A DNA stretch of 64,000 nt from Aporrectodea caliginosa. Its lineage: Eukaryota; Annelida; Clitellata; Crassiclitellata; Lumbricidae. The notes beneath the pieces are model-generated. The model did no database searches, was not told where the DNA came from, and worked only from the letters and a program-made list of their open reading frames with translations. Positions 29,483-40,130 of this stretch are shown in pieces. The stretch covers positions 62,001 to 126,000 of the forward strand of contig JACEVL010000972.1 of NCBI GenBank assembly GCA_020284085.1, given 5' to 3'. Each line of letters opens with the position of its first letter. Within the stretch, counting starts at the first letter, position 1. The translations under genes and the position numbers were made by a program.

Positions 29483-30167
29483 GTAACTATAAACTATTTG
29501 TCATGAATCTGCGTTGAACCAGTCGGTATCTAATTTTAGATTATGTGAGTGCTCATATTTGAGCGTTTGTAACCAAGTGGTTTCCTCAGAAAGCACTTTT
29601 CGTTAGTGTAACTGAGGTTACAGTACTGTTCTAACTTGACAAATTCTTTGTATAGTGATGAAAGTGCGGCTGTAGACAGTCCACGCTTCTAGTCTCAAGA
29701 AGACATGCATAGGTAAACAAGAAATGCAATCCACGGTTAACAATAATATTGATGCCGTAAACTGGGGCTACTTTGAACGCTTTTTATGTTTAAACAAGAA
29801 CCACAGACATGTGTTATTGAAATTCATTATTATTTAATTTTTAGCCTAGGGCCATATAAGGACCTGATGATTCAGTTCTGTAAAAGTATTTAATGGGTCA
29901 TTTTATTCCCTTTTAAAAACAAAATGACGCGTTCAAAGTAGCCTATGTCAGCAATAATAATTATAATCTGTAGTTTTTCGCAATTTAGAATAAATCTGCA
30001 CAGGTCTTATCCAACTGCGGCATCCCTGAAGCAGGTAGGTCCACGATACTCAGGTTTTAAAGCACTGATCTACATTGTTTCCTTGCAGGCTTGTTATTTA
30101 ATTTGCTTATTAGATTTACGAAGTTTTCTTACAGTGGATAAAAAAGCATAAATGCTTATCGTTTCAG

Positions 30168-30506
30168 TCTCGCCTCCGAAGTGTACATCGAACACAAGCA
30201 GAGCAGATGAAAGAATAATAGAACACGGTTATCTGTGGATGATGTGCCGCGTCATTTATAGGCCTACTAAAAACACCATTCCCATCTTTACCTGGACCAA
30301 AGACAAAACAACGAACGTCATCGTTGCAAATACGACAACCGCTTTTGACAATATTACAATACCTTTAACCACAACGTCTTCAGTGCTAGTGCAAGTACAC
30401 TCCGATGACAACGGCGCTATATTCATGTGCCAGATTACATTTCAGTTGCTAAACAACACGGAAGTATATGCTACAGATTACGAATACACTTGGAACTATA
30501 CGGTGT
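30168..30506 (+). CDS. Receptor C D2 exon, Ig-like domain
   Basis: 339 bp, phase 1-1, 113 residues. Cys 6 (PKCTSN), strand B Cys (WMMC), IFTWTKD, and SDDNGAIFMC as strand F. It is the closest paralog of the receptor B D2 exon, with DERIIEHGYLWM identical. A TAGGCCTA motif lies inside the coding sequence, where the B copy has unrelated bases. Confidence 0.85.
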
Positions 30507-30994
30507 GTAAGTAATGTTCTATTACTGCCATCATGCTGGTTTTTGCTCCTACCTTGCGATTTACATTGACAATTTAGCACATGTAGGCCTATCACCAAAC
30601 CCACCGGCAAAATTAAGACTCACATGATACGACGATATGCACAATGCAGTAGCCCATACATCGATGATATTAAATTGCATACAGCTGCTTACGTTGTGTA
30701 AGCAAACCCATTTGGCAAACCCATTACGTGAAATAGCCGTTTGGAACATAAACATGATAAATGTAAAAAATAACCTTAAAGGCGTATATGCACTATGCAG
30801 AAACTTCTGAATTGTTGGTCTCGGATTGAAATGCATTTGGACTGACATGTAAAACAAGCATGACAGCAATCTAAGAACGAGACAACTATTGACTTTCCGA
30901 GTGTTTATGCTATAATTATAGGCCTACTTGTTTACCATCTCTGAAAAGATGGAGACTAGCTCATCGAACAAATAACCATTTTCGACCAGAGACG

Positions 30995-31781
30995 TGTAAG
31001 AAAGTTGAAATACTTTATTAACTTCGAAAAAGACAAGAAAACATAAATCCGTCAATCATTGACATAATTATGACAAAGTGCATCAATTAAAACTGTTCGC
31101 CCCTTTCTAACGCCCGACCGTAATGTATAGTGCGTTTCTACGACTCTAAGTTCCACTGCATATCATCGCTACTTCGTATTCGTCGAAGAAAACGATCGCA
31201 ACATTGATTCACTGACTAACGAGCTGACTGTACGACGCTGCTTCTCGTCGAATTGACTATTTCCATTCGCAGTTCTCAGTTCTCCAAGATCCTACTGTAC
31301 GTCCAATTCAACTCAGTTCGATCACGACGATGACTATCTTATCACGCCGACTAACAGTTGTCTACAACTACGACGGCTGCAACTGCGACCGTCTTGTAAC
31401 TTCGTTCGACTCACTGTATGTTCTTCTCTCTGTGTCATCCTTTTATACCTCGGTCGCTAAACAGTAACGCGCTAAATGAAGCGCTTCATAGGGGTGAGAT
31501 GACGTGAGACGCTTCAGTGAAGCGCTTCATAGGCGCTTCATAGGACGGGAAGTGCTTCATAAGCAGGAGATGACTGAAGCGCTTTAGTTCGTTGGCGCTT
31601 CATAGGACGTGAGGCTCTTCACCTGCGGGGGAGGTGCGAAACGGCACAGTGAAGTGCTACAGAGGCTCTTCAGACGACATGAGACGCTTCCTCGGCGAGG
31701 GAGGCTTGAGCCGCGTGAAGCGCTGCAGTGATGATGACCACCGGGTGGAGGAGGAGGATAACAATGGCGAAGTCCGTTACA
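30995..31781 (-). mobile_element. Probable solo LTR
   Basis: On the minus strand it starts TGTAACGG and ends CTTTCTTACA. It has a TATA-type box GGTATAAAAGG (about 31440-31450) and AATAAAG near the 3' end (31010-31020), the expected promoter and poly-A order for an LTR. It contains GAAGCGCTTCATAGG subrepeats (31480-31620). No matching target duplication is seen and no internal coding sequence follows, so the class is uncertain. Confidence 0.5.
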
Positions 31782-31967
31782 GTATCTTAGTTGAAGGCCA
31801 GTAGACTGTTTTAGACGATAAGGAGTTAACTGTCCAAATGCCTGCAACAGCTGCATTTCGATACATACTATTTGATACCAGATATATTTATTTGCCGTGA
31901 AACATGGATTTCTTTAATTATGAACACATATGCGGAACCCGAACTATAATGCATGCGTTCATTTTAG

Positions 31968-32186
31968 ATGGACCGAGGAACCTCAGCATTGTGAGATATG
32001 AAGATCGTCTTGAATGTTCAGCTGATGGTAATCCAACTCCAACCTTCAGATGGACTCAAGTCGAGACAAACACATCCAAAGAGGGACCTGTGTTTATGCT
32101 GGATGCCTCATACGAAATAAAACACACTTTCCAATGCATCGCTTACAACATACTTGGCGCTAAGAATAAAAATGTGACAATCGCAG
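31968..32186 (+). CDS. Receptor C D3 exon, C2/I-like Ig domain
   Basis: 219 bp, phase 1-1, 73 residues. GPRNLSI, then LECSADGNPTPTFRW and TFQCIAYN. Acceptor ATTTTAG, donor CAG|GTTGG. Shares its first 25 residues almost fully with the B and D copies, then diverges. Confidence 0.88.
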
Positions 32187-32309
32187 GTTGGCAAATTTGA
32201 ATATGTCTATAAGATGTATTTCACAATAGTGCATGCTTAATTCTGGTCTAAAAATTGATAGCCAATTGTTAATTAGATGAAAATGGATTACTCCAGACTA
32301 AAAGATCGA

Positions 32310-32373
32310 CAGACAGAGACAAAGACAGAGACAGAGAAAGAGTGGGAGAGAGAGAGAGAAAGAGAAAGAGAGA

Positions 32374-32412
<39 letters not shown>

Positions 32413-32432
32413 GGAGAGAGGGAGAGGGAGGA
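32310..32432. repeat. (GA)n-rich tract
   Basis: Purine-only AGAGAGAG sequence in the D3-TM intron. Confidence 0.9.
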
Positions 32433-32747
32433 GAAAACGTCGCAATAAACAGATTATAGGAATAAACTTACAGGCAAGTGACAGACAGAAGACAGAGACG
32501 ATAGAGTAGGAGATACGTGGACTAAATTACTTGGTATCTCAAGAAAAGAAATGAGTGCTTAAGACACATAATTCTGTTTTGTTCTCTGAGATGTTGCCCA
32601 GAAGTTTCTCGAAGTGGCGCTATATCATGGTTTTTATATTATATTACATTGTCTTTGTATTACAATACAAACGCAGAAAACAAATGCCCACGCCATGAGC
32701 GTCTGTTATCTGCGTCTCCTCTCCGTGTTTTCTCTTTTGTTTTGTAG

Positions 32748-32864
32748 GTCGTCCTAAAGATCCTGGTTGGAACATTACAGCTCTTGCGATTGGAGGATCT
32801 CTCCTGTTTCTTCTGATAATAGCTATTATTGTCTCATGTGTTGTTCACAGGAAAAGGCTGAAAG
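32748..32864 (+). CDS. Receptor C transmembrane exon
   Basis: 117 bp, phase 1-1, 39 residues. PGWNITALAIGGSLLFLLII begins the helix, which runs on to CVVHRKRLK, a clear stop-transfer. Acceptor TTTTGTAG, donor G|GTTTCT (weak). Compact Ig-receptor TM exon, unlike the longer stalk-plus-TM exon of A and D. Confidence 0.85.
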
Positions 32865-33321
32865 GTTTCTCTTTATATAAGAATTTTATTGATAGTTAGA
32901 GGAAATTATTTCGGCTGACATTGAATTAACGCTGCTCGGTCTTGAAGTTGTCATGCCTAAAATTCCCAACTCAACTTCTAAAATGAACCAGTGTATTTCC
33001 AATCGAGAACTGTTTCCTGGGGCTACACTTTTCGCTTATGTCAGACCAAAACTGCATGGAATAAATGTTAACAAATCTTAGAATTTCATTAGAGATTCCT
33101 CATGACGTGTGTTAAATCTTACCTGTAGGCCTACTTTCATTTTTATAACGTTAGTATTAACGATCGAATTAAGAACTGAAAGAACTCCATTGGTGATTAG
33201 TAATGAACCATGTAATCAATCTAAGCTGTTTTTATGTATCAAACGTTCATATAGCGCCTTTGTGAACGTCTTTAGAGCGTTTTCAAAGTTATTTGCTGTG
33301 TGTGTGTGTGTCTATTTTCAG

Positions 33322-33375
33322 ATGACACAAGCGATCGAACTGATGTTGCATTAAATACAAATCTCAATTCATACG
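33322..33375 (+). CDS. Receptor C juxtamembrane exon
   Basis: 54-bp exon, phase 1-1, 18 residues (DTSDRTDVALNTNLNSY), after a strong GTGTGTGTGTCTATTTTCAG acceptor. Donor G|GTTAGC. It joins the TM exon to the tail exon in frame. Confidence 0.6.
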
Positions 33376-33867
33376 GTTAGCGTTAATTTACTGTCTATTG
33401 CATTTTTGTTTCTCATAACATAATTATGCAATGTTTGACGAGACAACTGAAAGACAAAGAAACATTTTACAATAACTAGCCTACATATGTAACGCTGTTA
33501 AGTCTGTCTTGAAGTTGTCATGACCAAAATCTCAAACTCAACTTCTAAATGAGCCAGTATATTTCTAATCGGGAACTGTTTCTTAGAACTACACATTTCG
33601 TTTGCGTCAGATCTAAATGCACTGAATGAATGCTAACAACTCTGAGAATTTCGTGTGTTAAAAGTTACTTTAATCTTTCGAACGGTATTTTGCAGTTATA
33701 AATCTGTAAACGGAATCTGTATCATTTACGATCGAATTAAGTCCTGCAACCATTCCTTTTATATTAGCAGACGACCGTGTAGCCCATTTATTATGACGGT
33801 GTGTAAACTGTGTATGTATAAATGCGTTTATATAGAATCTTCTATCAACATTATTTTACAATTTTAG

Positions 33868-33929
33868 CAACTTCATCAACACACTCCGCCACTGCTCCAA
33901 GCTTGGAGAAAGTAGAAGAGCGGCGCTAA
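33868..33929 (+). CDS. Candidate alternative last exon of receptor C
   Basis: After acceptor ATTTTAG a phase-1 frame encodes ATSSTHSATAPSLEKVEERR and stops at TAA 33927-33929. The only GT inside would exit in phase 0 and break the frame to 34021. If used, it would give a short tail without tyrosines. Weakly supported. Confidence 0.3.
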
Positions 33930-34020
33930 TCATCTTTGCTATGTCGTTAAACAGCAACTCATTAACAAACCTTTATCAACTCTTAATAGTGTTGTCAAAA
34001 TGATTGATTATTGTGTACAG

Positions 34021-34256
34021 TTTCAGACGCAATCCAACCGCGTAACCCTGACGAAGATACCGAGGTACAAAGAGCATCCGAAAGTGACGACTACTGCGCG
34101 TTAATGAAACAACCAACTGCCGCTCAGGAGCAACAAGTTTACTGTGAACTACGTTCATTCGACGAACGAAGCATCAAACAATCATTAACAAAAGAGAAAG
34201 TGGAAAATAAAGATTGTGTGTATGTCAGTGTAGGCCTACATGCAACTCTACCTTAA
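34021..34256 (+). CDS. Receptor C cytoplasmic tail exon
   Basis: Phase-1 entry after TTGTGTACAG. A second acceptor 6 bp on (34026) keeps frame. Tyrosines at exon residues 25 (DDYCAL), 41 (QVYCEL) and 68 (CVYVSV), stop TAA at 34254-34256. Positions 25 and 41 equal those of A and D. The YVNQ site of A and D is missing. Confidence 0.82.
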
Positions 34257-35060
34257 TAATTTCATGGTACGACCTCTAATGTAACTGGGGTGTTATTATC
34301 TTAATGCAAGATCTTTTACCCTCAGCTTACTCGTCTTTTTATTTATTCAAGAACAAATTAATTGGGTCTCAATTTATTCTATCAAAATTATATCGAAATT
34401 AATTGGGTCTCAATTTATTAAAATCAGCAAAAGATTGACTTCCATTTAAGATTTTTATGCAGAACAAAACATATTTTTAAAGCCAACATTAAAATTGTCG
34501 TATACTTGATACACTTGTATAGCATCTTACGCGGAGAACTTGATTTAACATTGTACGGTCATTCTATAGTTAAGAAAGAATTCATTAACAATGAAAACTG
34601 TAGTTTTTTATTGCTTCTTTGCCTGTGCATAACTCACTAATTTTAACATACATAACATTAACTCCTTCGCTATCTATTATTAACTGTACCCTTCTGCCAG
34701 AATGCTAGCCTGCAATATTTTTGTTGCAATTGTAGTTACAAATTTGTATAGCGTCTCTTCAGGACAGCAAGTCAAGCATGCTGAAGCTGCAAATTTCAGT
34801 ACTCATTGTTTGGAGCTATGACTAAAACATCAAAATATTAACATTAGACCCCGGTCCTCAAATCGCACCTGCTTCCTGTTAAATAAGGAATTAGTTTGAA
34901 ATCTGGGCCAATAGTTTTTGAACTTTGATCTCAGGCCAACAACAATACTTAAAATCGGTTCTTATTCTAAATACTTATCGCTAATTTAGCATATATAATG
35001 CCATCTGATTATCTTTTTCTAGTCATAACTAAAACAAGAACTGTTCATGTTGAAGGAGAT
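34257..35060. other. No gene recognised
   Basis: AT-rich. A short tandem duplication of AATTGGGTCTCAATTTATT lies at about 34358-34420. No exon or element ends recognised. Confidence 0.5.
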
Positions 35061-35180
35061 CGCTTGGTTGTAGAACTTGTGGAACTCTCTCTCCCTGTGT
35101 CTGTTCATTCTTCTCTTTCGCTCGAATCATTTCTTTCTCAATTTAAAAATTATCTTTTTCAAATTGCTTGTCTTCCATAG
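35060..35180 (+). mobile_element. CR1/L2-like LINE C-terminal scrap
   Basis: Open piece with LPVSVHSSLSLESFLSQFKN then YLFQIACLP, the usual end of CR1-type RT proteins. Confidence 0.5.
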
Positions 35181-35985
35181 GGTGCCTCTCGGTTTAACGG
35201 ACTGATCTTCTGAATATTGACTTAATTGCAGCTTTGTTTAATGGTTGATGCCATGTATATTGGACACTGGTGCAATTAATTATTATAGAAGTTACTAATT
35301 ACAATTAGGCCTACAATTACGGACTCGTCAGAACCCTCAACCACATGATCATCGACCAAGAGTGTTACCATAGACCACCATGTCGCGCACGTAAAAATAA
35401 TGCAAAGTAGAAAACTGGACAGTAAAAATATCCAGAAATAAACATAGGCCACTCACCCACTACGCTAACACTACACTTTCTTGCTCATAACATTATTGTA
35501 AAGGAGAAATTTGATCATAACCAGGAGATTTACGAGGGTTTAGAGTTTAGACCTTCTATAAGATTTATCAACTCATCTCTATTTACTTCCTCACAATAAA
35601 TACTATTCTCAAGAGAACTGCCCATATAGTGTACGAAATCATGCTTTGCTTAACCAAGCTTTGATGTCAGTCCAGGACCAATATTAAAAAAATAATCATT
35701 CATGCTATTTACCATTTCAGATGGATTGTTAACTATCTTATCCTTAATATTTGAGTAATATAGCGATGATTTTCTACCACTTTGTTCGTATTGTAACTGC
35801 ATAGTGAATTTATTTGCATTCATAGTTTTTTGATTTATTGGTATTACATTGAAAAATCATGATAGGAAGAAGCAATCGCGATCTTGGAGATTTTTCTAAA
35901 ACAGTTTCAATTGTTCTTGCATTTAGCTCTCTATGTGGAGGTATATATTTCATCCAATTCAAACGATTCATATAAGCGCTGCTTA

Positions 35986-36152
35986 TTGTATATTGTATTG
36001 TATTGTATTGTATTTGAACACTTGTTATAGCGCCCCTACCAAATTCCTATTCAGAAGCGCTCCCGACTACTGCGCGGACGCTGAATCGGAGTTTCACGCC
36101 GAAGCGCATGAGCAATTGCGAGTGAAGGACTTGCCCAGGGTCCCTACCTTTG
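35986..36152 (-). mobile_element. Truncated tRNA-derived SINE, copy 4
   Basis: ATTGT tail, LINE-shared end and part of the second head on the minus strand; broken after GGGTCCCTACC at 36152. Confidence 0.85.
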
Positions 36153-36559
36153 GTAACCCATAGCTTATCTCTAAATGCCTTTCTATATCTTAACCAGTGG
36201 AAAGGCCAGAAACATTTGCTTAACTTATTTATCAAATATGTCATAGTTGCTCAAAAACAATATTTTTTAGTAAATTGACGGCACAGCCCCAGGTTATGTT
36301 CCTTTTGAAAACTAAGTTAGTGTGCAAAATATAATAAAAATATTCCATCGTTTAGTTGTGCCACATGAGTTGACAAATTGTCCTAAGTTTAGAAAAGGAT
36401 TATAAGCAAAATATTTTTTGTGAAAATATAATCAATGTTTTTTTGTATTTTGTGTAAGAGGAAGTAAATTTGAAATTGCTATGTTTAAAAGTAGACTATT
36501 TAAAAAGTACTTGTGAGTATTATTCAGCCTTATCAGTGTTATTAAAACATTAACACGTT

Positions 36560-37240
36560 AAAATATTTATTGGTCCATTTTGTGACCGTTGACTTCTTGG
36601 GTCCGGAAACTTTTTCGATGCTCGGACATCACCTGGAACAAGACCTGCTTTTGACCTTCATGCTAGGTCAGAAATTGATTTTATTCTGGGATCAGTGCCA
36701 CTCCCCTTTCTGTCCAATCATTCACCACACTCAACCTTTCTTCAGTCTGCTGACACTCCAACTAAATGCTGTTCTGTTTCCACGCATTTCTATCGCTGAC
36801 CTTCATTTGATAAAGAGCTGCTGCTACTTGCAGACTCATAATATTCCTTGGGCGAGTTCTTTTAGTCTTTTGGCATTCTGCTTCATCACAAGACTTTTTT
36901 CCACTGCAGAACAAAAAGCTGTGTATCGTATTCGTATAGCTGCATAGCCTACTATAATATGGCTGTCCATTAACTGCTATAGAGTATACACAACACTTAT
37001 TAGCCGTCAATAAGCGTCCTCTGCTTGTCGATGCAATGTTGTAACGATCCTTACCTGAACTTTCACAAGTAATGTAAATCAGACAGACAAAATAATGGTC
37101 TGGCTCGAGGTTCCTCTTGGAGTCTAACTCATCGAGCGCGATCGATTTATCGATCCACCAGACCTTTGCTAGGCGATCGACCAAGGCGTAAAAAATCACG
37201 GGGCTACACAGAGGAGGACTGTCCTCCAAAGTTTTGACTG
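36560..37240. other. Two overlapping opposite open frames, no recognised product
   Basis: A + frame (36570-36947, 125 codons) and a minus frame (37229-36762, 155 codons) overlap. Neither shows a signal, domain or motif I recognise. The block CCACTGCAGAACAAAAAGCT near 36901 recurs inverted near 41263-41282, so part is a dispersed repeat. Confidence 0.35.
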
Positions 37241-37539
37241 AGGCCCGTCTGTCCCCTCAAATACAAACTCTGATCCCGAAAAAATCTGCCCCCCTACCCA
37301 AAGTTATATACAGGTTTTCGCATTTCAGTAAGTAGAAAATTAAAGCTATTGCTAAAACGGATAAATAAAAATGCAGTGAAAAGTGATAAATCCAGGCAGG
37401 CTATCAACTTTGTAAAATAAAATTGTAGGCCAAGTAGCTGTAATAAGATCGACGATCGTCATGCAAATTCCAATCTCTTAGACAAAATAGCATATCCGAA
37501 ATTAAGTGGTCAAGGGTGGCATTTAGGGCATTCGCCCCG

Positions 37540-37700
37540 GGTGGCATTTCAGCTCCGTACGCAACTGGATGGGGCGGAAGACATTGTAATTTTTTTTAAA
37601 CTTTTTCCACATTTTTTGACCCCAAGCCATTAGACAACTTTTTGTTGCTATAATTACTTTTCAGATTTCTAATTTTCGTTTTTTCACTCCACCCTAATAA
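37540..37700. mobile_element. Partial copy of the TTAGGGTGG TIR family
   Basis: GGGGCGGAAGACATT...CACTCCACCCTAATAA resembles 26130-26270 inside the 25598-26657 element and ends with the CACCCTAA-type terminus. Confidence 0.55.
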
Positions 37701-37974
37701 ACACCCATCATCCATTGAACTGATCAGGTCAATCAAATGTTGGAAAATTATACAATAGACTTACATATAATCCTAAATCCCACATAACATTCCCCATAGC
37801 CCGGGTTTACCGCGGCTATGGGGATGAACCGGCGGTAAAACCGCGGTAATGGTTACTAATCATAGGACCATGGCTGATATCGACCCTTTTAAAGATATAT
37901 CTGTACATTCAAACTTTGCAGGCCTGCAAACATACACAGGGCTTCCTCAAACAGACAAGTAGAACTTGGCTATA

Positions 37975-38193
37975 GATTTAGCCTAAAGTCAATATCCTGT
38001 TTGCCTGCATGCTATATGTAGAAATTTAATAGTGTGCTCTGCACAACATGAACCAGGAACTTGATATGTATGTAACTCGATACTTAGTCAGTTTTCGTCG
38101 TGCTTTGTGTAAAGAGTAATATGAAAATGTGAACTACGTGTTAGGGAGTTTGGCCACAAAAACATTTTAATCCGTTAGAGCGAGTTTGGTAGA
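37975..38193 (+). promoter_or_regulatory. Conserved 5' flank of receptor D (candidate promoter/5'UTR)
   Basis: Paralogous to 5690-5904 and to the E flank. CAATATCCTG, AACCAGGAACTTG, TAGTCAGTTTTCG and GGTAGAATGTTTTCTG are in the same order. No clear TATA box. Confidence 0.4.
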
Positions 38194-38221
38194 ATGTTTT
38201 CTGCCCTAGCCGTCTGCTTAG
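38194..38221 (+). CDS. Receptor D signal-peptide exon
   Basis: MFSALAVCL, phase-1 donor G|GTGAGTG. With the next exon the N-terminus reads as a normal signal peptide (VVSSIIASSMSS follows). Confidence 0.78.
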
Positions 38222-40099
38222 GTGAGTGTACTGTACTAATAGAAAACTTGCAACAACGTTGTAATTCTTCCCGCTTGAGCACTGCTTCTAAAGAGGGGCT
38301 TTAGGCTTCTGGTCCTTTGAAATGCCATTGACATCTTGCACCCAAGAGAACGTTATGAATCTAGCTATTTAACTATTCACTGTCTCCTTCCTATGGTTTC
38401 TGTCAGTGGAGCTCCAATAGTTCATCTGTTTCAGAGGTTTTTCACCTGTTGCACAATGCATAAAACCCTGAGGTATCAGACACTGGATCTGGCCTGGGTT
38501 TTCAACTGACATATCAGAGAGTAGATTTTGAAAGCTATGCCTCTGTTCTACTCTGTCCATGACGTGACATTATGATTCATGGTAACTATGGTAAGTTATT
38601 ATAAAATATTTGCTTGTGTTTCAGTTGTCTCGTCGATCATTGCATCCTCCATGTCGTCGTCTTTGACTGTTCCGAAAAGTTCCGTCGTAGTAATCGGTGA
38701 AAGAGTAGAAATGAAATGCAATGTAAATGGAAGCCAAACGACAAAGTGGTCGTACATTGCATGGAATACGTCAATAGAGACGAGCATTTATTTGGGTATT
38801 GATATAATTCCTTCGATGTGTTCAAGGTACAAGGCCGATAAAAGGATCAGCGGACAGCATAGTCTCATCATCGATTCCGTTGACTTGGCTCACGCTGGAA
38901 GATACAGATGCACTACAGCTGTACAAGAGATGCCGTGGAATGATATACAGTTAACTGTTTTAGGTAACTATAAGTTTACTGTAATAAACACCGCCTTATT
39001 CTAACCCGACTTGACTACTGCAACTCGGTACTCTATGGTCTCCTTGAATGCACACGGCTTCCTCTTACCAGAATACTCCATCAGGCTGCATCAGGATGCT
39101 TACCGAGAGCATAATATCACACCTGCTCTTCGTTCTCTACACTGGCTTCCTATATATGTGCGCGTTCAAGCTGGCACTCCTCATGTACAGAGCATGCACA
39201 GATCATCTCCCTTCCTACTGGTAACACCTTGCAACTCTGTTAAAGGTCGCTCCTCTCTTCGATCAGCATCTGCTGGAAAGTATCCTGGTACACGTCCTGT
39301 CTTCGGTCGGCGCTCATTGACAGTTGCCGGTCCTTCCATCTGGAACTCTCTACCTGCTCGTGTTCGCAACTCTCTTAGCGAGACTGTCTTTCGCTATAAA
39401 CTCCAAACTTACCTCTCCCATTCTACATAATTATGGCTCTTAATGATTGTCCGGCTTCAATGTGCACTTCTGAACTTTGTAAGGCGAGCATTATCAAATT
39501 ACAGTTGTATTGCAGTGTATATAAACAATGGGCGTTGCTTCAGTAGAAAGTTTATTTGAAACATGTCAATTTTTAGCTTAGGCTATTTTCGTTACCTCAT
39601 AAAAGTAACGTTAGCCTAGCCTATGTTAAGGTTATAATAAAGACCATTTGTCTACATAGTGCTACTCATTTAACTGTGGAACAGTTTCACCTACTTTCTC
39701 ACGCAGACACGTTTAGGTAAGCTAAAGCCATCCACTGCTGACAACTGTTACTAGTCTATTCTGTTGGATTTGCGTGCAATAGTGATAAGACAGATATTTG
39801 AATGCAGTGAACGTTGAACATAACTTGATTGCACACCGACCACATTCCGTCGAATTCAGAGTGCACTCACTAACCGACATACATGTTCTCCAATTTGATT
39901 GCCATTTGCTGGCGTCTTTGAGAGACTCCAACAAGACCTCTTTTAAATATTCATTTATACACAGTACACACGTAGTGCTTCAATAATTGGTTTATATAAT
40001 TATGACTGAGGCTGACAATGAGTATTTTAAGTCGGTTATAGACCTAAGTACGCAAGAAATGAACCAGTCAAAAGTTTAGGTCAATCGATGTATGTATTC

Positions 40100-40130
<31 letters not shown>

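Larger units (their letters stand above)
29418..34256 (+). pseudogene. Receptor C: IgSF receptor lacking signal and most of D1
   Basis: Parts in order: D1 remnant 29418-29482, D2 30168-30506, D3 31968-32186, TM 32748-32864, juxtamembrane 33322-33375, tail 34021-34256. Every exon from D2 on is open and phase 1-1. No signal peptide or D1 start is visible, so as drawn it cannot be made as a surface protein. It could still be expressed if receptor B exons (signal, D1, D2, D3) splice across the 14-kb gap into C. Its TM exon is a different type from that of A and D, with a basic HRKRLK anchor. Confidence 0.6.

Noticed and set aside
30995..31781. Full LTR retrotransposon or endogenous virus
   Set aside because: Only one LTR-like unit and no gag, pol or env coding sequence nearby; at most a solo LTR.
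36570..37229. 125-codon + and 155-codon minus frames as host genes
   Set aside because: They overlap each other, have no recognisable domain, and part of the sequence is a dispersed repeat. Kept only as an unassigned segment.
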